Shown: one piece after another, positions 57,963 to 64,000 of the stretch
Numbering within the stretch: position 1 is the first letter of the stretch
How the letters are laid out: every line of letters begins with the position of its first letter
From: Sphingorhabdus sp.
GTDB taxonomy: Bacteria; Pseudomonadota; Alphaproteobacteria; Sphingomonadales; Sphingomonadaceae
Length of the DNA: 64,000 nucleotides
Assembly: GCA_028279555.1 (NCBI GenBank)
Contig: JANQNO010000002.1
Span: forward strand, 1 to 64,000
Direction: 5' to 3'
Made by a program: the position numbers and the translations under genes
The notes under the pieces: model-generated
The model's database searches: none
The model's input: the letters and a program-made list of their open reading frames with translations, nothing else
Told to the model about the DNA's origin: nothing

Positions 57963-58168
57963 GGAAAGGCTCCAAAATTATGATGATGCAAGTGGGTGAT
58001 TGGCCAAGGCGGATAAAGCCGGGGCAATTTCGGTCAAGCTGCATGCGTCAGATTTCTGTGGATTCTCTCACATTTGTTGCAGTTAGGTGACTCCTGAACG
58101 GCCAAATGCCTGCATGACAGACGGGCGTCATTGTGTTAGCCCAGTTTACAAGTTTTAGGGGGCATCGA

Positions 58169-58966
58169 ATGGGCGAAGAGGCAGCGACGGAACCAGAAGA
58201 CACGCCCCGGCATATGCAGGGGAAAATCTGGGAATGGATCAACCGGACCGATCTGATCTACGTTATATCGGGCGGTGCATTGGGCGGTTTCCTGATGCCG
58301 CTGGTGCGGCGTTTCCTCCGATCCGAAACGCCTTTCAACGAAGCGATCAAAACGCCCGAATATTATGATGCCTGGTTTCTGGCCGCATTGCTTGGTGCCA
58401 TTTGCGCTGGGGTAGTCGTCTACTCGCTGTCCTATTCGGAGAATAACAACCGGCGGCAGGTCTTCTTCATTGCGCTTCTGGCTGGCCTTACCTTTCCGGG
58501 TTTTCTCTCCGGAGCGCTCGATATCGAACAGACCAAGGAACAGATCAGCGAAACCGTTCTCGATGCAAAACTCGCTGGCGCAACGGCAGATGGGGCTGGC
58601 ACAAAGAAAGAAAAAGAGGTTCTTGCCGAAAAGGGCAGCGAGCTGCTCGTCACCGCGCTTGAAAAGGTCGATGCTGAGGCGCTTGACGAAGCCGACAAGA
58701 TCAAGGTCGAAAAGGACGCCCAGGAAGCGATCGATAGCATAGCGGCGAGCGCGGTGGAGGAAGATGGAAAGATCAATCCGGTCATCGCCCTGCAGGTCGA
58801 GCAGGTGGTCAACAAGGCCAAGAGCCAGGGCTATGATGTGGCACCGCGCGACGGCGTTGCGCAGAAAGTGGTGAAGGGCCTCAACGCGCAGATCGAGGAT
58901 GAGAACCGCGCGGCAAGGCGGCGGCTCGACCGAACCGGTGCGCGGAGAATTGTCGGGCCGCAATAG
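58169..58966 (+). CDS. Unrecognised membrane protein with charged helical tail
   Basis: ATG at 58169 has AGGGGG 6 nt upstream and gives 265 residues. Three hydrophobic segments (about 28-48, 69-88, 97-116) are followed by a long Glu/Lys/Ala-rich helix (LAEKGSELLVTALEKVDAEALDEADKIKVEKDAQEAIDS), probably a coiled coil, and a basic end. No family recognised. It is divergent from the TonB receptor and followed by the inverted-repeat element at 59002. Confidence 0.75.
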   Translation: MGEEAATEPEDTPRHMQGKIWEWINRTDLIYVISGGALGGFLMPLVRRFLRSETPFNEAIKTPEYYDAWFLAALLGAICAGVVVYSLSYSENNNRRQVFFIALLAGLTFPGFLSGALDIEQTKEQISETVLDAKLAGATADGAGTKKEKEVLAEKGSELLVTALEKVDAEALDEADKIKVEKDAQEAIDSIAASAVEEDGKINPVIALQVEQVVNKAKSQGYDVAPRDGVAQKVVKGLNAQIEDENRAARRRLDRTGARRIVGPQ

Positions 58967-59001
58967 ATGCCGGAACAAACCAGTCGCCTGGGGTCCTGAT
59001 C

Positions 59002-59262
59002 CTAGAGCCTGTTTCACTCAAGCTAAGTCGTCACACTCTCCCTTCGGCTGGCTGCTTGCAGCAGCCGCTCAGGATAAACTGCATTTTCGATGCAGGCGAG
59101 TGTCTATCCCGTCTGTCCGGCTTGGCAATCGATTTGGGTTTGATTGAAACTTGGGATAGACCCCAGCCTTGACCAACGGTCAAGTTTATCCTGAGCGACG
59201 CCACAGGCGGCGTCGAAGGGCTGGGGTGACGGGTGGTTCAACGCAAGTAAATCATGCTCTAG
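59002..59262. repeat. Nested inverted-repeat element (MITE/REP-like)
   Basis: Three nested complementary pairs are visible: CTAGAGC (59002-59008) / GCTCTAG (59256-59262); CTCAGGATAAACT near 59069-59081 / AGTTTATCCTGAG near 59183-59195; and GTCTATCCC (59102-59110) / GGGATAGAC (59153-59161). Each half also carries its own small hairpin. No ORF spans it. Such non-coding palindromes are dispersed in sphingomonad genomes; the right end supplies the gshA stop codon. Confidence 0.72.
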
Positions 59263-60632
59263 AAACTCGCCTCATCGTATATGCGGGAGATGTCTCCCTG
59301 CCATTCGCCGTGATATTTTTCCAGCAGCTGTTCGGCCGGCGTTTTCCCCTGGGCCACGATTTCACGCAGGGGATCGAGAAATCCGCTTTCATTGTCGCCG
59401 CTGCTGTTAAGCCGCGCGCGCGCCGTCAGTCCGCCTGAAGCGATATCCAGAATGCGCGGCGCAAGATCCTGCAATGTGCCGCCGCCCGGTAGCGGTGCCC
59501 GCAGCCCCGATTTGGGCACTGCGTTGCGAAGCGCCTCGCGTTCATCCATCGACCAGTGTTTGACCTCATCCCAGGCTGCTTCAAGCGCCGCGTCGTCATA
59601 CAGCAGCCCGACCCAGAAGGCGGGCAGCGCGCAAATCCGGTTCCACGGCCCGCCATCCGCACCGCGCATTTCCAGAAAACTCTTGAGGCGAACTTCGGGG
59701 AAGGCGGTACTGAGATGATCCCACCAGTCGCTGGCGGTGGGTCTTTCGCCGGGCAGGGCTGGAAGTTCGCCTTTGAGAAAATCCCGGAAACTTTGCCCCG
59801 CTGCATCGATATATTGCCCGCCGCGAAACACGAAATACATCGGCACATCCAGCATATATTCGGCCCAGCGCTCATAGCCGAAGCCGTCTTCGAATACGAA
59901 GGGCAGCATCCCGGTGCGGTGCGGATCGGTGTCGGACCAGATATGACTGCGGTAAGAGAGGAAACCGTTGGGTTTGCCCTCGGTGAAGGGTGAATTGGCA
60001 AAAAGCGCGGTTGCGAGCGGTTGCAATGCCAGCGAGGCACGGAATTTCTTCACCATGTCGGCCTCGGACGAATAGTCCAGATTGACCTGAATGGTGCAGG
60101 TTCTGAGCATCATGTCGAGACCGAGCGAGCCGACCTTCGGCATATGTCGCATCATGATTTCGTAGCGGCCCTTGGGCATGATGGGTAATTCTTCGCGGGT
60201 CTTGTCCGGCCACATGCCAAGGCCGATAAACCCAACGCCGCATTTCTCGCCGATCTGCTTGACCTGTTTCAAATGACGACCCGTCTCGTTGCAGGTTTCG
60301 TGGAGATTCTCGAGCGGCGCACCGGAGAGTTCAAGCTGACCCGCGGGTTCCAGGCTGATCGTCCCATCTGCGCCCGACATGGCGATGACATTGCCATCCT
60401 CTTCGACCGGCTCCCAGCCAAATTCCTGCGTGGCCAGCAGGATATCGCGGATCCCGCATCTCTCTTCATAGGAGGGTGCATGATGGTCAGTCCGGCAGTA
60501 GACGAATTTTTCATGCTCGGTGCCGATACGCCAGTCCGATTTGGGCTTCTCGCCGGCGATCATCGGGGCGATGAGCTCGCTCATTGTCTCGACAATAGAA
60601 GGGTTGCTATCTGAAACCGACCGCGTGCTCAT
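59259..60632 (-). CDS. gshA: Glutamate-cysteine ligase, plant/alphaproteobacterial type
   Basis: The enzyme catalyses the first step of glutathione synthesis. The 457-residue product belongs to the plant-type family: WRIGTEHEKFVYCRTDHHAPSYEE, ISLEPAGQLELSGAPLENLHETCNE, LGMWPDKTREELPIMPKGRYEIM, MLRTCTIQVNLDYSSEADMVKKF and LPAFWVGLLYDD. It is related to the YghU-type and DsbA-fold GSH-using enzymes elsewhere in the window only by cofactor. Its TAG stop lies in the terminal repeat. Confidence 0.96.
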   Translation of the reverse strand: MSTRSVSDSNPSIVETMSELIAPMIAGEKPKSDWRIGTEHEKFVYCRTDHHAPSYEERCGIRDILLATQEFGWEPVEEDGNVIAMSGADGTISLEPAGQLELSGAPLENLHETCNETGRHLKQVKQIGEKCGVGFIGLGMWPDKTREELPIMPKGRYEIMMRHMPKVGSLGLDMMLRTCTIQVNLDYSSEADMVKKFRASLALQPLATALFANSPFTEGKPNGFLSYRSHIWSDTDPHRTGMLPFVFEDGFGYERWAEYMLDVPMYFVFRGGQYIDAAGQSFRDFLKGELPALPGERPTASDWWDHLSTAFPEVRLKSFLEMRGADGGPWNRICALPAFWVGLLYDDAALEAAWDEVKHWSMDEREALRNAVPKSGLRAPLPGGGTLQDLAPRILDIASGGLTARARLNSSGDNESGFLDPLREIVAQGKTPAEQLLEKYHGEWQGDISRIYDEASF

Positions 60633-60684
60633 GGCAACGCTTTAGGTGGCAATTGGGGTGCTGCCTAGCCCCAATTATGGCTGC

Positions 60685-62622
60685 TCAGTCGATCGTTACG
60701 CTGAAAATCAAGGCCATGCTGGCACCCGATGCCAGCGAGGTATGCGTTATGGTAATCGTTGAGCCAGATATCGAAGCGCCGACCGGATCGCTCTCATCGG
60801 TGCCGGTTGCATTGTCATCTTCGACCGTGGAGGCGCTGCCGCAGCTGTTGCCGCTGCGCATGCTGCCCGCTTCGAAACTGACATTGGCCGGCAGCGTATC
60901 GCTGGCGCTGACGGTATCCGCCGCGGCGGGGCCGGCGTTGCCAATGGTGATGCAATAGCGCACAACAGCGCCGGGCAGTGCCTTGGGATTGCTGGCGCTG
61001 ACTCCGTCGGAAATGACACTGGAAATCTTGGTAACCGATAGCGCAGCCCCTGCGACATCGAAACTGAAATCGTCGATATTCCAATAGTTGGCTTCGGTTT
61101 GCGCGGCTGGCTGGCCATTGCGATGGACAAGGCCATTATTGGCCGCGCCCAGCGTGCTGTTGCTGGCATCATCGGCAAAAACCCGGAGCGTCCAGCCGGT
61201 ACTGGTCGCTGCTGACAGGGGGATGGTATAGGTCGGGTTGCTGCCATCCGAGCCATCATTGGTCCAGGTTGCATCGCCCGCGACCGCATCGCCATGCGTG
61301 CCGTCATTATACAGCCGGATATTGCTGGCAACCAGAGTCCCGCTGTCATCATAGACATTTGCGGTGACCGGATTGCCCGCACCGGTCGGATCGGCATCCA
61401 CCGTAGCGGAGATCGTCATTGTTTGCCCGGGGACAAAGCTGCTGGAGGTGCTGCCGGCGACGCCAAAGCCCTCCGGCGTGCCGAGCGTGCCGTTTACGAT
61501 CGACCACTCGATATCGTCGATCAGGAACCAGCTTCTGAAGCTCGAGGCGTGGTTGGACGAAAAGCGGATCGTGACGGTTTGGCCGGCAAAGGCGGCGAGT
61601 GACTGGGTATGTGTCCACCAGGGCTCAGCGCCGTTGGCGACGGTCATGCCAGCGGTATGCGTGCCGCCGGTATTAAAGTCCCAGCCATTATAGGGACCAT
61701 AGCCGGAATTGGTTGGGTTTTGGGAACCTGTGCCGAAATTCGGCGCAAATGGACGCGTCACATAGTTGCCCGCCGTCGGACCGACGATTTCCGTTGTCGT
61801 CGTGCCGACAATCTGGATGCGGATAAAATCCCAGCGCGTTGCACCATTGGCCGAACTGTCCCAGCCCTGCGGTTTCCATCGCACGGTAATGCTGCCTGGA
61901 TTGGTCGCTGGTACAGTAATAGTGCGCGAAAGAACCGCGCGGTCGGTACCATTGCCATCCGCGTTGGTGCGTGCGCCGATCAGATAGGAAAAATTACCGG
62001 TATTGGCGTTGCCGTTCGTGTTGACCGTGGTGTTGTCGGCGACGGTTACATTTTCGTTCGGTCTGACCTGAGCGTCATAGGTCGTGGCCGCGCGCGTCCC
62101 GGTCCAGTTGGTTGGATCTTCCTGTCCCGTGCTGGAGCGTTCGAAGTTGGCATTGATCGGTGTTTGCGGGTTCGCTGCCTTCGCGCCATTCTGGGTGATG
62201 TCGAAATAAATGTAATAGGTCTGCGCGCCGCCATCCTCGACAATCCATTTTACCTCGCCGCGGTTGTTTCCTGCGGCATCGGTGGCGTCGTTGAATATCC
62301 GGTCTGTATATTCCTGCGTGGTCGCGAGCGTGCCGCCGGGCCGCACGACGCGTACCGAGTTGATGTCGAAAGTGCCGGTAATGCCGAGCTGCGTCATGAG
62401 CGTGGCGAAATCGACATTTACCTTGGCGGTGCTGTTGACGCTGGATGTCGCGGGAAGCGTTACCGGCACGCGGTAGTGCCAGTCTTCGCCGCTCGCAACG
62501 CCGTCTGGATCCCACCATCCTGGCGCGCGCAGGTCTGCCTGCGCCGGGAGGAACGGCACAGCCAGAAGGGCGGCCAACAGTGCAAGACAGGCGGCCCGGA
62601 AAGTCAGGAGCCCACAATCCAT
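60685..62622 (-). CDS. Secreted protein with C-terminal DUF11-like module
   Basis: The product has 645 residues with a signal peptide (LLTFRAACLALLAALLAVPFLPAQA). The mature start DLRAPGWWDPDGVASGEDWHYRVPVTLP and the long Thr/Asn/Gly-rich beta-sandwich region precede a DUF11-type module (SVTKISSVISDGVSASNPKALPGAVVRYCITIGNAGPAAADTVSASDTLP) and a closing ALIFSVTID. The composition suggests cell-surface or extracellular location. No sortase or PEP-CTERM signal at the end. No clear Shine-Dalgarno precedes the ATG. It is divergent from the next surface-protein gene. Confidence 0.8.
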   Translation of the reverse strand: MDCGLLTFRAACLALLAALLAVPFLPAQADLRAPGWWDPDGVASGEDWHYRVPVTLPATSSVNSTAKVNVDFATLMTQLGITGTFDINSVRVVRPGGTLATTQEYTDRIFNDATDAAGNNRGEVKWIVEDGGAQTYYIYFDITQNGAKAANPQTPINANFERSSTGQEDPTNWTGTRAATTYDAQVRPNENVTVADNTTVNTNGNANTGNFSYLIGARTNADGNGTDRAVLSRTITVPATNPGSITVRWKPQGWDSSANGATRWDFIRIQIVGTTTTEIVGPTAGNYVTRPFAPNFGTGSQNPTNSGYGPYNGWDFNTGGTHTAGMTVANGAEPWWTHTQSLAAFAGQTVTIRFSSNHASSFRSWFLIDDIEWSIVNGTLGTPEGFGVAGSTSSSFVPGQTMTISATVDADPTGAGNPVTANVYDDSGTLVASNIRLYNDGTHGDAVAGDATWTNDGSDGSNPTYTIPLSAATSTGWTLRVFADDASNSTLGAANNGLVHRNGQPAAQTEANYWNIDDFSFDVAGAALSVTKISSVISDGVSASNPKALPGAVVRYCITIGNAGPAAADTVSASDTLPANVSFEAGSMRSGNSCGSASTVEDDNATGTDESDPVGASISGSTITITHTSLASGASMALIFSVTID

Positions 62623-62819
62623 TGCAACTTTGTAGAGTAACTTGGTTAACAGATTCTAAGCAGTTGGGGCAGTCGGATATGGCTTGCCAGCCGGAAAGTG
62701 GTGGCATTCGCCAATGGATGTAAAATTGTATGGGTTTTACGAGTGAGGTTACGCCGAATTAACCATTTTGGATGAAATATACTCCGAATTGGATTTAATT
62801 GGATTGGACGTAAACCATT

Positions 62820-64000
62820 TTGCCAAACCGGCTGAGACATTGGAGCCCAAAAGGGCCTCGGTTGTGCTGCGTGCTGCTTGCCCTCATTGCAGGCGCTCAT
62901 ACCCCTGTTTTTGCTCAAACTAGCTGCAGTGCTGCCAACCAGTATGTCTTTGATTTTGGCACACAGGCCACGCAAACCTTAAACTACGCCAACAACTACA
63001 ACTATACAGCAACCCGGACCGCTGGCGGCTCTGTTAACGTCAATGTCAGTTTTGCCACATTTGGATTGGCATCCTCAATTGTGGCTGGCCGGCAGATGCC
63101 GGAAATTAGCAATCTGATATCTGGCGCTGTCATCCAGAATTCCCTGGTGATTGGTTCCATATTTACCGGACGGACGCCCAACATCGCGCTTAACAACAGG
63201 GTTGTTGCAACCACATTTACATTTTCCCAACCCGTCCGGGAGGTAAGGATTGCGACGCATGATATTGATTTCGCTTCGAACCAGTTCCGTGACTATGTGC
63301 AGATTCTGGGCAGGAATGGCGCTGCTGCATATACTGGAAATCTGTCTTCCCCGGCTGGCAACAACAACCAGGGCGGGCCAATAACCGCTGCTGGGTCTTC
63401 GCTTTCATTTGGGCCCGCCGCCACGCCGGTGGCAATTACAGTCGACCAAGCTCAAGGCCTGTCGGCCAGTGGCAACAATGCCGATACGGGCAACATTGAT
63501 ATTCTGTTTGATGAACCTGTTACCTCTGTGGAATTGCGCTATGGTAACGCACCCCTCGTGGCTGGAGAGACCAACACTGGCCAACAGGCAATTGGCGTTT
63601 CGCGCATTGCCTTTTGCCCACTGCCAGATCTGTCGGTTGTCAAGTCGTCCAACTCTGTCGAAACTTCGGGCATTCACCGCTTCGACATTCCGGATTCGGA
63701 TGTACAATATAGCCTTCAGGTGACCAACAATGGCGACAGTACGGTCGATGCCAACACGATTGCTCTCGCCGACATTCTGCCGCCGGATGTGGAGTTTTTC
63801 AACGGAGATATCGATGCCGGCTCTCCGGGCGTCCAGAATTTTCTGATAACATCTGGCAGCAGCGGTTTAACATTGGGATCTGCAGATATCAGCTATTCCA
63901 ATGATGGGGGTGCAACCTTCACCTACTCGCCAACAGCGGGCTATGACGACAATGTGGATGCCGTGAGATTTGAACCACAGGGAACCATGGCTGCCAACAG
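62820..64000 (+). CDS. Secreted DUF11-like surface protein, 3' truncated by window edge, probable TTG start
   Basis: A continuous frame of 393 codons runs from 62820 to the window end with no stop. There is no ATG before the signal peptide; TTG at 62820 gives MPNRLRHWSPKGPRLCCVLLALIAGAHTPVFA|QTSC, and GTG at 62871 is an alternative. The mature part has a first beta-sandwich (about 35-240, ending SRIAFCPLP), then a DUF11-like module, DLSVVKSSNSVETSGIHRFDIPDSDVQYSLQVTNNG, in common with the divergent neighbour. It is Asn/Thr-rich and more AT-rich than most of the window. Confidence 0.75.
   Translation, partial: MPNRLRHWSPKGPRLCCVLLALIAGAHTPVFAQTSCSAANQYVFDFGTQATQTLNYANNYNYTATRTAGGSVNVNVSFATFGLASSIVAGRQMPEISNLISGAVIQNSLVIGSIFTGRTPNIALNNRVVATTFTFSQPVREVRIATHDIDFASNQFRDYVQILGRNGAAAYTGNLSSPAGNNNQGGPITAAGSSLSFGPAATPVAITVDQAQGLSASGNNADTGNIDILFDEPVTSVELRYGNAPLVAGETNTGQQAIGVSRIAFCPLPDLSVVKSSNSVETSGIHRFDIPDSDVQYSLQVTNNGDSTVDANTIALADILPPDVEFFNGDIDAGSPGVQNFLITSGSSGLTLGSADISYSNDGGATFTYSPTAGYDDNVDAVRFEPQGTMAAN

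Overview
The window is chromosomal DNA of an alphaproteobacterium, most likely Sphingomonadales (Sphingorhabdus, Parasphingorhabdus or Sphingopyxis relatives). This rests on protein character (plant-type GshA, TonB-dependent receptor, PQQ-type sugar dehydrogenase, LytS/LytTR pair, acyl-CoA dehydrogenase and phytase-like families), GC-rich codon use, and dispersed palindromic repeats of the kind common in sphingomonads. The genus is an inference. There is no prophage, insertion sequence, CRISPR array or plasmid gene; nearly everything reads as core or lineage-specific chromosome.

Layout. 1-4.6 kb: the end of an exbD gene, an HD-domain protein, then a two-component LytS/LytTR unit followed by a phosphatase-like protein and a YghU-type glutathione transferase. 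4.6-13 kb: housekeeping and small envelope genes (tadA, rpmB, phytase-like, glycine-zipper, two small unnamed proteins, PQQ-type dehydrogenase, acyl-CoA dehydrogenase, sua5, an M48 protease whose N-terminus is read through a palindromic repeat). 13-19 kb: RND efflux pair, msrA, galU, a small lipoprotein. 19-26 kb, mostly minus strand: two tandem secreted paralogues, a LysE exporter and a MacAB-type ABC efflux operon; then, on the plus strand, an unnamed protein with two copies of a six-cysteine module.

25.8-44.4 kb holds the transcription/translation supercluster on the minus strand (secE-nusG ... rplK-rplA ... rplJ-rplL ... rpoB-rpoC). It is broken by foreign cargo at three points: an acyl-CoA synthetase between nusG and rplK; a cNMP-binding/thioredoxin-reductase-like fusion between rplA and rplJ; and a group of apt, a nucleosidase, a DUF2975/HTH pair and a small GTG-start ORF between rplL and rpoB. 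44.5-47.9 kb: a four-gene minus-strand operon (PhyH dioxygenase, SnoaL-like protein, two DsbA/HCCA-isomerase-like proteins) facing a TetR gene across a perfect 22-bp palindrome, a good candidate for an undescribed catabolic unit.

47.9-58 kb: purT, a methyltransferase that may be horizontally acquired, an aldehyde dehydrogenase plus acetolactate-synthase-like pair, an S9 peptidase, tRNA-Trp and a TonB-dependent receptor. 58-64 kb: an unnamed membrane protein, a nested inverted-repeat (MITE-like) element, gshA, and two divergent secreted proteins with DUF11-like modules, the second running off the window. Product names come from motif recognition and memory of families; no search was run. Several starts were moved inward from the longest ORF because of ribosome-binding sites, signal peptides or family length. 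Six genes appear to use GTG or TTG.
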